Below are positions 1 to 6,957 of a stretch of 26,097 nucleotides of DNA, piece after piece. The stretch is from positions 1 to 26,097 of the forward strand of contig DAOUBF010000039.1 in assembly GCA_034432795.1 (NCBI GenBank), read 5' to 3'. Under the pieces are notes generated by a model. The model was not told the DNA's origin. It searched no databases and was given only the letters and a program-made list of their open reading frames with translations. The number at the start of each line of letters is the position of its first letter. Position 1 is the first letter of the stretch. Source of the stretch: DAOUBF01 sp034432795 (GTDB lineage: Bacteria; Chloroflexota; Anaerolineae; DSLN01). A program made the translations under genes and the position numbers.

Positions 1-231
1 ATATTATCACAGGATCGGCAAGCTGTCAAGGGGCATACAGGGTCGGGGGCATTTCAATTTTGGGGCAACTGTCAGCGGTCACCCCCTCCCTGCCCCTCCC
101 CATCCAGGGGGAGGGAACTCACCCCCTCCCCCCTGGCGGGGGAGGGTTGGGGTGGGGGGGTAATCAACAGGGTCATCTGCCCCAAATCTGATATACACCC
201 TACAGGGTCAACGGTCAGGTTGCCAGCGCGA
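1..231. other. Intergenic stretch at the left edge, repeat-bearing
   Basis: No convincing gene is seen. The centre (about 78-160) is a C-rich/G-rich palindromic repeat described separately. It is flanked by a 9-base inverted repeat, TTTGGGGCA at 59-67 and TGCCCCAAA at 178-186, so the whole 59-186 segment could fold back on itself. The octamer ACAGGGTC occurs three times (near 36, 167 and 203). The stretch lies downstream of the minus-strand operon ending at 232 and may include its transcription end. Confidence 0.5.
78..160. repeat. C/G-run palindromic repeat, copy 1
   Basis: The segment holds successive CCCTCCC and GGGGGAGGG blocks that pair as hairpins (arms around a short ATCCA-like or TGGC loop). 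It ends with G-runs at 138-142, 144-146, 149-152 and 154-160 separated by 1-2 bases, which is a canonical G-quadruplex pattern on the plus strand. Related copies occur at 11421-11632, 13590-13633 and 21031-21108, with a weak one near 18876. No transposase or coding sequence is attached. Confidence 0.75.
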
Positions 232-1098
232 TTACCTGTGCAGCCGCCGCCAGGCGAGGATCAGGCCCATGCCGATCAGCGAGGCCACCAGGCCGGTGAG
301 GCCAGCCTCTGGGCCGAAGGCGCCGCCGGTGATCAGGTCCGGGCCGCTCTCTATCTGCCGGATCAGGGTCAGGCTTTCCGTGCCGCTCACCGGGAAGCCC
401 AAGAGCGTGCCCTGAAAGAAGTTCCAGCCGAAGTGCAGGCCGATCGGCAGCCACAGGCGGCGTGTGACGACGTAGCCCAGGGCCAGGAATATCCCGGCGA
501 TAACCAGGTTCAGCGTGGACACCCAACTGGCGTTGGGATTAGAGGCGTGCAGCAGGCCAAAGATGACGGAGGAGATCAGCACGGCCAGCCCCAGGGGCAG
601 CCCCTCGGCCAGGGTCTGCAGGATGTAGCCCCGCACCATGAGTTCCTCGGTGAGGGCTACGGCGATATAGAGACCCAGCCCCAGTGCCAGGGCCTTAACG
701 GCGTTGAGGGCGCCCTCCTGCCAGGCGAAGCCCACGATCTGCACCCAGCCCAGGCCGGCTTCCAGGGCGAAGATGGCCAGCATCAGCCCGGCGCCCAGAG
801 CCACGCCGAAGAGCATCTCCGCCCCCCAGCCCGGCGGGCGCTGAAACCCCAGGTCGGCGAAGGCAGCCCTGGTGAGGAAGCGTTGCGCCAGCCAGGTGGC
901 CAGCCAGATGCCGGGGTAAGACAGGGCAGTGGCGAACAGCGGGGGCAAAGCGCCTGGCGGCAGAGCGAACAGCGCGCAGAACGTGATCGGCAGGCCGATC
1001 GCCAGGCTACAGATGAGGATAAGGAGGGCGTAAGCCAGGAGGCGCCAGCCGGAACGCAGCCGGCCATCGCGCACGAAGAGGCGCTGCAACTTAGGCAT
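232..1098 (-). CDS. CPBP-family intramembrane glutamic protease
   Basis: Predicted 288-residue integral membrane protein of the CPBP/Abi (CAAX-protease-like) family. These proteins cleave, or help process, substrates within the membrane. The three family motifs are visible in order: EELMVRG with E151-E152 and R156, FGLLHA with H184, and HFGWN with H222 and N226. Several hydrophobic segments cover roughly residues 18-46, 52-72, 95-115, 135-150, 165-185 and 195-212. The ATG at 1098 has a strong GGAGGT ribosome site just upstream. It is the last gene of a three-gene minus-strand operon, 15 bases after the M20 hydrolase, but its link to nucleobase catabolism is not obvious. Family assignment is secure; substrate is unknown. 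Confidence 0.88.
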   Translation of the reverse strand: MPKLQRLFVRDGRLRSGWRLLAYALLILICSLAIGLPITFCALFALPPGALPPLFATALSYPGIWLATWLAQRFLTRAAFADLGFQRPPGWGAEMLFGVALGAGLMLAIFALEAGLGWVQIVGFAWQEGALNAVKALALGLGLYIAVALTEELMVRGYILQTLAEGLPLGLAVLISSVIFGLLHASNPNASWVSTLNLVIAGIFLALGYVVTRRLWLPIGLHFGWNFFQGTLLGFPVSGTESLTLIRQIESGPDLITGGAFGPEAGLTGLVASLIGMGLILAWRRLHR

Positions 1099-1113
1099 GG
1101 ACCTCCACCCGCC

Positions 1114-2340
1114 TTAGGATGCGGTCCCTTCCTTCAAAGTTCCCGGCAACAGCGCGTACCAGGCCGTCGCCCGCACCACCTCATCCAGCGGCACCTGGTC
1201 CAGCACTGTGTGCGCGTATATCTCATCCCCCGGCCCGAAGCCGATGCTGGGGATGCCGGCCTTGCCCATCCAGTACGTACCGTTCGTGGAGAAGTTCCAT
1301 TTGCCTGTCGGGGGCGGGTCACCCCACAGCCGCTGCCAGGTCGCCTGGCCCGCCTGCACCAGCGGGTGGCTCTCCTCCAGCGCCCAGGCCGGGAAATACT
1401 TGTCCACCGGGAACACAAATCCCGTATAGCTGGGGCTGTCATAGAACAACATCTCCACGTGGATAGAGGGATCGTTCGGTGGCAGGAGCGCCTGCACTTG
1501 GGCGATGGCCTCCTCCTTCGTCTCGCCAAAGGTCACACGCCGGTCAATCGTGATGGTGCACTCGTCCGGCACCGCGTTGATGGAGGGCGTGCGGCACTCA
1601 ATGGAGCTGACCGTGATCGTCCCCTTGCCCAGGAAGGGGTCTTCCTTCAACTGCGCGTCCAGGTCACGCACGCCGGCGATCACCGGTAGCATCTTGTAGA
1701 TGGCGTTGTCGCCCAGCCAGTTGGAGGCGGCATGAGCCGAGCGCCCTTTTGCCACGACCTTCATCTCCACCCGGCCTTTATGTCCGCGATACACCTGCAG
1801 CTTCGTCGGCTCGCCGATGACCACGAAATCGGGCCGGATGCCCTCCACCTCCACCAGCACGTTAGGGGCCAGGCCGTCGCACCACTCCTCCATGTTGCCG
1901 AAGTAGTACGCGGTAAAGCCCTGCAACAGCCCCAGGTCGCGGGCCAGGGCCAGGCCATACACCATGCCGGGCGTGGACCCCTTCTCGTCGCACGCGCCCC
2001 GCGCATACAGGATGCCGTTCTCCACCTTGCCCTGAAATGGGTCCCAGGCCCAGGCCGCCGGGTCGCCCACGCCGACGGTATCAATATGGCTGTCGTAGAG
2101 CAGGACTCGCCGCGCCCCGCTGGCGGCAGGGCCGCCCTCTATCCGCCCCAGGATGTTGCCCATGCGGTCAAAGCGCACCTCGTCGTAGCCCAGCGCGCGC
2201 ATCTCCTGGACGATACGTTCGCCCACCGGGCCGATCTGCCCGTCAACGCTGGGGATGGCACAAATCTCGCGCAAGAAAGCGATAATGTGCTCGCGCTGGG
2301 CCTCAACGCGCCTGTGGAGTTCAGCCACAATGTCGTTCAT
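1114..2340 (-). CDS. YgeY-type M20 zinc hydrolase (amidohydrolase/deacylase)
   Basis: Predicted 408-residue M20-family metallohydrolase most like the YgeY 'selenium metabolism-linked' group. Metal-site motifs are intact: SHIDT (H85, D87), ACDEKG (D118), the NMEE pair (E151 catalytic base, E152) and GEPTK (E177), with a late His in IYAHT. The dimerisation domain occupies about residues 185-300, including GHKGRVEMKV. A TTG lies at 2361, but the ATG at 2340 is preferred. It has GGAGGG upstream, within the last codons of the preceding gene, and it matches the family N-terminus. It starts 7 bases after the deaminase gene ends, so the two are co-transcribed. In E. coli ygeY lies in a purine-catabolism cluster near ssnA; the same pairing here suggests a nucleobase-derived amide substrate. 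The exact reaction is not established. Confidence 0.85.
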   Translation of the reverse strand: MNDIVAELHRRVEAQREHIIAFLREICAIPSVDGQIGPVGERIVQEMRALGYDEVRFDRMGNILGRIEGGPAASGARRVLLYDSHIDTVGVGDPAAWAWDPFQGKVENGILYARGACDEKGSTPGMVYGLALARDLGLLQGFTAYYFGNMEEWCDGLAPNVLVEVEGIRPDFVVIGEPTKLQVYRGHKGRVEMKVVAKGRSAHAASNWLGDNAIYKMLPVIAGVRDLDAQLKEDPFLGKGTITVSSIECRTPSINAVPDECTITIDRRVTFGETKEEAIAQVQALLPPNDPSIHVEMLFYDSPSYTGFVFPVDKYFPAWALEESHPLVQAGQATWQRLWGDPPPTGKWNFSTNGTYWMGKAGIPSIGFGPGDEIYAHTVLDQVPLDEVVRATAWYALLPGTLKEGTAS

Positions 2341-2347
2341 TCGTTCT

Positions 2348-3703
2348 CTACCCTCCAACAACTATCGCCCGGCTCAGCCGGTTATGCCGCTCAATCACCG
2401 GCCCCATATCCACCGTGACGATCTGGCCTTCCGACACGACGATACGCCCGTTAATCACGACCACCTCGGCCTGCTGGGGCGCGCAGAACAGCAGCGCAGC
2501 CACCGGATCGTGCAGCGCCCCGGCGTAAGCCAGCCGGTCCAGGCGGAAGGCGGCGAAATCGGCGGCCCGTCCCGGCGTCAACGCGCCGATGTCGTCGCGC
2601 CCCAGCACCGCCGCCCCGCCCAACGTGGCCAACTCCAACGCCTGGCGCGCAGTCAACGCGCCTGGATCGCCGGTCACACGCTGCAAAAGCAATGCCTGCC
2701 GGGCCTCGGCCAGCAAATGCGAACTGTCGTTACTGGCGCTGCCGTCCACGCCCAGGCCGACGCGGACGCCGGCGGCGCGCATCGCCTGCACCGGCGCGAT
2801 ACCGGAGCCCAGGCGCATGTTGGAGGTGGGGCAGTGGGCCACGCCGGTGCCCGTCCGTGCCAGCAAAGCGATCTCCTGCGGGTTCACATGGACGCTGTGC
2901 GCCCACCACACATCGTCGCCCGTCCAGCCCAGGTCGGCGGCATACGCTGCCGGTCGCTGCCCGAAGCGCTCCAGGCAAAAGCGCTCCTCGTCCAGCGTCT
3001 CCGCCAGATGGGTGTGGAGATGAAGGCCATAGGCACGGGCCATCTCCGCCGAGGCCCGCATCAGGGTCGGCGTGACCGAGAAAGGCGAGCAGGGCGCGAT
3101 CACAATGCGCGTCATGGCATACGGCCTGGGGTCATGATAAGCCTCAATCACGCGCCGGCAATCGGCCAGGATGGCCTTCTCATCCTGCACCACACTATCC
3201 GGTGGCAGGCCGCCCTGGGATTCGCCCAGCGACATAGAGCCTCGGCTGGCGTGGAAGCGCACGCCCAGTTCCTGCGCCGCGCGGATCTCATCGTCCAGCG
3301 CGACATCGTTAGGAAAGAGATAGAGATGGTCGCTGGCCGTCGTGCAACCGGAGAGCACCAGCTCAGCCAGACCGACCAGCGCGCTGACATAGACCGCCTC
3401 ACCGGTCAACCGCGCCCAGATCGGGTAAAGCGTCTTCAGCCAGGTGAACAGGTCGGCGTTCTGCGCGGCGGGGACGGCCCGCGTCAGCGTCTGGTACAGG
3501 TGGTGGTGCGTGTTGATCAGGCCGGGGAGGACAATATGGCCGCGCAGGTCCAGGACCTGGTCAGCCGTATCGGGCAGGTCTGCCGTTGCGCCCACCGCGG
3601 CAATCACCCCATCGCGGGCGAACAGCCCGCCATCGGCGATCTCACGGCGCTGGTCGTCCATCGTCACCAGAATGTCCGCGTGGCGTGCAAGTAGCGTGGT
3701 CAT
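2348..3703 (-). CDS. 8-oxoguanine deaminase-like amidohydrolase
   Basis: Predicted 451-residue amidohydrolase-superfamily deaminase, probably converting 8-oxoguanine to urate, or acting on a related aminopurine or pterin. The metal site is complete: NTHHHLY (H66-x-H68), HTHLAE (230-235), WWAHSVH (H269) and GVDGSASND (D320). The conserved TRAVPAAQNADLFTWL stretch after the HxH motif resembles characterised 8-oxoguanine deaminases more than SsnA. The ATG at 3703 is chosen over one at 3721 because an extended -10 box (TG-n-TACACT, 3712-3717) ends 8 bases before it. That box would exclude the upstream ATG from the mRNA. It is the first gene of an operon with the YgeY-like hydrolase and the CPBP protease, and divergent from a sensor kinase. 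SsnA/TrzF-type deaminases are alternatives. Confidence 0.82.
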   Translation of the reverse strand: MTTLLARHADILVTMDDQRREIADGGLFARDGVIAAVGATADLPDTADQVLDLRGHIVLPGLINTHHHLYQTLTRAVPAAQNADLFTWLKTLYPIWARLTGEAVYVSALVGLAELVLSGCTTASDHLYLFPNDVALDDEIRAAQELGVRFHASRGSMSLGESQGGLPPDSVVQDEKAILADCRRVIEAYHDPRPYAMTRIVIAPCSPFSVTPTLMRASAEMARAYGLHLHTHLAETLDEERFCLERFGQRPAAYAADLGWTGDDVWWAHSVHVNPQEIALLARTGTGVAHCPTSNMRLGSGIAPVQAMRAAGVRVGLGVDGSASNDSSHLLAEARQALLLQRVTGDPGALTARQALELATLGGAAVLGRDDIGALTPGRAADFAAFRLDRLAYAGALHDPVAALLFCAPQQAEVVVINGRIVVSEGQIVTVDMGPVIERHNRLSRAIVVGG

Positions 3704-3711
3704 TTCTGTTG

Positions 3712-3717
3712 AGTGTA
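3712..3717 (-). promoter_or_regulatory. Extended -10 box for the deaminase operon
   Basis: On the minus strand the sequence reads TGCTACACT, an extended -10 element whose TACACT occupies 3717 down to 3712. The predicted transcription start is about 3705, so the mRNA would begin 1-3 bases before the ATG at 3703. No clear -35 box is seen. Confidence 0.5.
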
Positions 3718-3736
3718 GCATAAAGCGCCCGAATGT

Positions 3737-3766
3737 GCGACTTTGGGCGCAGCATTTAGCGACTTT
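3737..3766. promoter_or_regulatory. Direct repeat GCGACTTT spaced 22 bp in divergent promoter region
   Basis: GCGACTTT occurs at 3737-3744 and again at 3759-3766, exactly 22 bases apart (about two helical turns), between the two divergent -10 boxes. An inverted pair GCGCCC (3725-3730) / GGGCGC (3745-3750) overlaps it. This is the only notable structure in the 110-base divergent region and is a candidate operator shared by the deaminase operon and the kinase/regulator pair. Confidence 0.4.
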
Positions 3767-3773
3767 AGTCCGA

Positions 3774-3802
3774 TTCCGTTCCCCCTGATGGCGTGCTATA
3801 AT
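3774..3802 (+). promoter_or_regulatory. Promoter of the sensor kinase/NarL-type pair
   Basis: A perfect TATAAT lies at 3797-3802. A poor -35 (TTCCGT, 3774-3779) lies 17 bases upstream. The GTG start codon is at 3814, 11 bases after the -10, so the leader would be only a few bases long and no Shine-Dalgarno sequence is present. Confidence 0.6.
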
Positions 3803-3813
3803 GTCTTAGGGCA

Positions 3814-5670
3814 GTGGTCGTTGTGGTTGGACTCCTCTCGCGCTTGAGCCTGGTTCAACGTTTCCTGTTGCTCAGCCTGATCATCCTGATCGGTGCGGGC
3901 GTCGCTGTCGGCTGGTGGATGAACAAGGAGATCACCGAGGGCATCCTGCACCGCACCTCTGTGGTCAGCAGCCTGTATGTGGATGCGATCGTTGAACCGC
4001 ATCTCCAGGGCCTGAAGGCGGGCAACCCTCTGCCTGAAGAGCAGGCCGAGATGCTCAACGCGCTGATGCAGGACATCGCCTCAAGCGACTATATCGTCCT
4101 GCTCAAAATCTGGGCGCCGGACGGCACGGTGGTGTACAGCACCCTGCCGGAACTGATCGGCCAGCGTTTCCCCATCAAGCCCGAACTGGCGCGTTCGCTG
4201 GCGGGCGAGGTCACTTCCGACATCACCGACCTCAGCGATGAGGAGAACATCGTGGAACGGGCGCGGTACACAGAGCTTCTGGAGACCTATGCGCCCCTCT
4301 ACGACCGGCGCACCGGCGCAATCATCGGCGCCTCGGAGTTTTATCAGACGACGGACGAGTTACGCGCCCAACTCGCCGCAGCGCAACGCCGCACCTGGCT
4401 GGCCGTGGTCCTGGGCGTGGCGGTGATCTTCGGCTCACTGGCCAGCCTGGTCAAGACCGCCAGCGACACCATTCGCAGCCAGCAGGCCCGGCTGTGGCAA
4501 ACGGTGGAGGAGTTGCGGGCGCTCCAGTCCATCACCGATTCCGCCCTCTCCACGCTGAGCGCACGTGACCTGCCCGGTGCCTTGCTGGACCGGGTCTGCG
4601 AGGCCATCGGCACGGAGGCAGGCGCCCTGCTGCTGTTTGACGAGCAGGGCGCTCTGGTCACCCAGGCGGTGCGCGGCGCGCCCTCCGGCGAGGACCTCCC
4701 GCCGGTGAGCTATCCGGGAGGCTGGAGCGGCCTGATCCTGAGCAATGAGGGGGCTACCCAGGTGCCCGATCTGGGCAGCGTGCCTGAACTCGCCGACGAT
4801 CACAGCCGCGCGCGTGGGTTGCGTTCCATTCTGGGCGCCCCCTTGCGCGCCCGTGGCGAAGTCCTGGGCCTGGCCTATGTGGGCACGCGCACCCCGCGCA
4901 GCTACCGTCCCCAGGAGATGCGCCTGTTAGAGGTGCTGTGCGAGCGGGCTGCGCTGTTCATCCAGAACCGCCTGCTGGATGAGCGCGTGCGCAAGGCCGC
5001 CGCCCGCACCACCGAGATCAACGAGAAGCTGCTGCGGCGCATCGGCCACGACCTGCACGATGGCCCGGCACAGGACCTGGCGCTGGCGCTGCTGCGTATT
5101 GATGCCCTGCGCGATGCCTCCAGCGATCCGGACAGCGCCGACGACTTCGCCATCGTCAAATCGGCGCTGGAAAGCTCCTTGCGCGAGATTCGCGCTATCT
5201 CTGCTGGCCTGCGCCTGCCGGAGCTTCAGACGTTGACCCTGGTGGAGGTGGCTACCAAGGCCGTCCGCGACCATGAGCGCAAGACCGGCACGGGGGTGGT
5301 TTTGGAGGCCGAGGCGGACCGATTTGCACACGAGCCGGCCTATCACTCTGTCTCGCTCCCGATTAAAATTACGCTGTATCGCGTGATTCAGGAGGCACTG
5401 AACAATAGCTATCGCCACGCGCCGGGGGCCGCGCGCCGGGTGCGGCTGTGGCCGGAGGGCGACTTCGTGAACCTGGAGGTCAGCGACGACGGCCCCGGCT
5501 TTGACCTGGCCCGGCTGGATGGCGACTCGCATCTGCCCAGCGGTCATCTGGGCATGGCGGGTATGCGCGAGCGTGTCAAGCTCTTGGGGGGCAGTTTCCA
5601 GGTGATCTCTTCGGCGCAAAGTGGCACGCAGGTGCGGGCACGTATCCCCTTGAAAGGATGGGAAGAATGA
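3814..5670 (+). CDS. Membrane sensor histidine kinase with GAF domain (NarL/DesK-type HisKA_3)
   Basis: Predicted 618-residue sensor kinase. It has one membrane segment at about residues 16-36, an extracytoplasmic sensor region at about 37-193 and a second membrane segment at about 194-213. A short linker, a GAF domain at about 245-385 and a HisKA_3 dimerisation domain at about 400-470 follow; in its HDLHDGPAQ box H415 is the likely phosphoacceptor. A HATPase_c domain at about 515-613 has N-box QEALNNSYRHA, G-box DDGPGF and GHLGMAGMRERV. The GTG start is preferred because a TATAAT box ends 11 bases before it and no other start fits. The stop overlaps the following regulator by four bases (ATGA), so the two form a dedicated two-component pair. 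The signal is unknown; the GAF domain suggests a second, cytoplasmic input. Confidence 0.9.
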   Translation: MVVVVGLLSRLSLVQRFLLLSLIILIGAGVAVGWWMNKEITEGILHRTSVVSSLYVDAIVEPHLQGLKAGNPLPEEQAEMLNALMQDIASSDYIVLLKIWAPDGTVVYSTLPELIGQRFPIKPELARSLAGEVTSDITDLSDEENIVERARYTELLETYAPLYDRRTGAIIGASEFYQTTDELRAQLAAAQRRTWLAVVLGVAVIFGSLASLVKTASDTIRSQQARLWQTVEELRALQSITDSALSTLSARDLPGALLDRVCEAIGTEAGALLLFDEQGALVTQAVRGAPSGEDLPPVSYPGGWSGLILSNEGATQVPDLGSVPELADDHSRARGLRSILGAPLRARGEVLGLAYVGTRTPRSYRPQEMRLLEVLCERAALFIQNRLLDERVRKAAARTTEINEKLLRRIGHDLHDGPAQDLALALLRIDALRDASSDPDSADDFAIVKSALESSLREIRAISAGLRLPELQTLTLVEVATKAVRDHERKTGTGVVLEAEADRFAHEPAYHSVSLPIKITLYRVIQEALNNSYRHAPGAARRVRLWPEGDFVNLEVSDDGPGFDLARLDGDSHLPSGHLGMAGMRERVKLLGGSFQVISSAQSGTQVRARIPLKGWEE

Positions 5671-6335
5671 GCGAGCCGATCCGCGTTCTTGTGGTAGATG
5701 ATCATCCTCTGTTCCGTCAGGGCGTGATCCAGTCGCTGAACAAGGCGGGCGACATCACCGTCGTGGGCGAGGCCCAGGATGGCCGCGAGGCGGTGCGTAA
5801 GGCGATTGACCTGTTGCCGGACGTGATCCTGCTGGACATCTCCATGCCGGGGGGCAGTGGGCTGGAGGCGGTGCGCGCCCTGAGCGACGCCGTGCCGGTG
5901 AGCCGCATCATCATGCTGACCGTCTCGGAGGACGAGGACACGTTGCTCGCGGCGCTGAAGGCGGGGGCGCGCGGCTACTTGCTGAAAGGCGTGTCTGGGG
6001 AGGAACTCCAGCGGGTGGTGCGGGCGGTGTATAACGGCGAGGTATACGTGGCGCCGGCGATGGCCAGCAGCTTGCTGCTGGAGATGGCCCGGCCCCGTTC
6101 GGCGGCGAGCCAGGCGCAACAGGGCAGCGGGCTGGACGAGTTAACCGAGCGCGAGCGCGAGATTTTGGAACTGGTGGCGCGGGGGCACACCAATCGCGAG
6201 ATCGGCCAGAAGCTGTTCCTGAGCGAGAAGACGGTCAAGCACTACATGACGAACATCCTGCAGAAGCTGCAGGTGCGCAGCCGGGTGGAGGCGGCGCTGC
6301 TGGCCCAGCGCCAGGGCCTGGGCGAGCGGCGGTAG
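5667..6335 (+). CDS. NarL/LuxR-family response regulator
   Basis: Predicted 222-residue DNA-binding response regulator. The receiver domain spans about residues 1-122, with the acidic pair D11-D12, phosphoacceptor D57 in LLDISMPGG and the conserved Lys in YLLKGVS near 107. A LuxR-type helix-turn-helix occupies about 153-215 (LTEREREILELVARGHTNREIG). The ATG at 5667 is chosen over one at 5658 because it gives a four-base ATGA overlap with the kinase stop and has a purine-rich GGAAGA site upstream, implying translational coupling. It is the cognate output of the upstream kinase. Direct targets are unknown; the divergent promoter region at 3704-3813 is a reasonable candidate. Confidence 0.93.
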   Translation: MSEPIRVLVVDDHPLFRQGVIQSLNKAGDITVVGEAQDGREAVRKAIDLLPDVILLDISMPGGSGLEAVRALSDAVPVSRIIMLTVSEDEDTLLAALKAGARGYLLKGVSGEELQRVVRAVYNGEVYVAPAMASSLLLEMARPRSAASQAQQGSGLDELTEREREILELVARGHTNREIGQKLFLSEKTVKHYMTNILQKLQVRSRVEAALLAQRQGLGERR

Positions 6336-6340
6336 CCGCT
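6325..6340. terminator. Small hairpin over the regulator stop codon
   Basis: AGCGGC-GGTA-GCCGCT forms a perfect 6-bp stem with a 4-base loop, and the TAG stop (6333-6335) lies in and next to the loop. No T-tract follows, so it is at best a weak terminator or mRNA 3'-end stabiliser. Confidence 0.3.
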
Positions 6341-6369
6341 TGCCGTTGCCCCCAGCCCACCGGTATAAT
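6340..6369 (+). promoter_or_regulatory. Promoter of CopD-like gene (leaderless)
   Basis: TTGCCG (6340-6345, 4 of 6 consensus), an 18-base spacer and a perfect TATAAT (6364-6369). The GTG start codon is at 6376, only 6 bases after the -10, which places the start of transcription at or next to the first codon. Confidence 0.6.
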
Positions 6370-6375
6370 GGTGGC

Positions 6376-6891
6376 GTGCCCGCAGTCAGTGTGCCCATCC
6401 TGGCGTTCAGCTACTGGCTCCATCTTATCGCCACGATTGTGTGGATCGGCGGCCTGGCGCTTACGGCGCTCGTCGTATGGCCTGTGGCGCAGCGGACACT
6501 GGAGGCGCCACAACTCGCTGCGTTGATGGAGGCGCTTCACCGGCGCTTCACGCCCCTCGCTTACCTCAGCCTGGGTGTGCTCATCGTCACCGGCATGATC
6601 CAGCTTGTCGGCGACAAGAACTACATGGGCGCACTCCAGTTCACCAACACCTGGTCACAGGTCATCCTGGTCAAACACCTGTGCGTCGGCGCGATGATCG
6701 CCATCTCTGTGTATATGAATTTGTCGCTGGAGCCTGCACTGCGACGGCTGGCGCTATTGGAAACCCGCCAGCCCCAGACGGTCGCCGGCGCCATCGCGGC
6801 GTTGCGGCAGCGCCGCGCCCGCCTGACGCAGATCAACTTCGCCTGTGGCCTTCTCGTGCTCCTGTTGACCGCAGTCGCAACTGCGTTATAA
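6376..6891 (+). CDS. CopD-like four-helix integral membrane protein
   Basis: Predicted 171-residue membrane protein resembling the CopD/copper-resistance D domain and related haem or copper-associated four-helix proteins. Helices are visible at about residues 8-30 (YWLHLIATIVWIGG, with the family-typical H-x5-W-x-GG), 50-70, 88-108 and 145-168. Conserved His residues occur in helix 1 (WLH), before helix 2 (LHRRF) and in VKHLC. An in-frame TTG at 6340 would lengthen the protein, but it lies in the putative -35 box. The GTG at 6376, 6 bases after TATAAT, is preferred. Copper transport is possible but unproven: copies of this fold also act in haem metabolism. The final codons contain a strong promoter reading into rtcA. 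Confidence 0.72.
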   Translation: MPAVSVPILAFSYWLHLIATIVWIGGLALTALVVWPVAQRTLEAPQLAALMEALHRRFTPLAYLSLGVLIVTGMIQLVGDKNYMGALQFTNTWSQVILVKHLCVGAMIAISVYMNLSLEPALRRLALLETRQPQTVAGAIAALRQRRARLTQINFACGLLVLLLTAVATAL

Positions 6892-6892
6892 T
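6865..6892 (+). promoter_or_regulatory. Strong promoter inside the CopD-like gene 3' end, reading to rtcA
   Basis: TTGACC (6865-6870, 5 of 6 consensus), a 16-base spacer and a perfect TATAAT (6887-6892) overlap the last codons and stop of the CopD-like gene. The predicted start is about 6899, inside the perfect palindrome TGACGTCA (6897-6904), a candidate operator. The leader before the rtcA ATG would be about 59 bases. Confidence 0.6.
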
Positions 6893-6918
6893 GACATGAC
6901 GTCAACACCATCCAGACT

Positions 6919-6946
6919 GTAGGGGCGCAGCGCACTGCGCCCCTAC
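6919..6946. repeat. Perfect 12-bp-stem palindrome upstream of rtcA (GTAGGGGCGCAG family)
   Basis: GTAGGGGCGCAG (6919-6930), loop CGCA, CTGCGCCCCTAC (6935-6946). Degenerate relatives occur at 12741-12770, 18925-18950 and about 23803-23830, so this is a dispersed intergenic repeat. It ends 11 bases before the rtcA start and would fold in the mRNA leader. Confidence 0.8.
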
Positions 6947-6957
6947 GCTGAACGCCT

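Noticed and set aside
220..1689. Long plus-strand open frame (489 codons) opposite the CPBP and YgeY-like genes
   Set aside because: It is an antisense shadow: it crosses two well-supported genes and has no recognisable domain, and its composition (Gln/Ala/Arg/Gly-rich) is typical of shadow frames in GC-rich DNA.
2255..3694. Plus-strand open frame of 479 codons opposite the deaminase gene
   Set aside because: Same reason: the minus-strand frame has complete amidohydrolase motifs, while this one has none.
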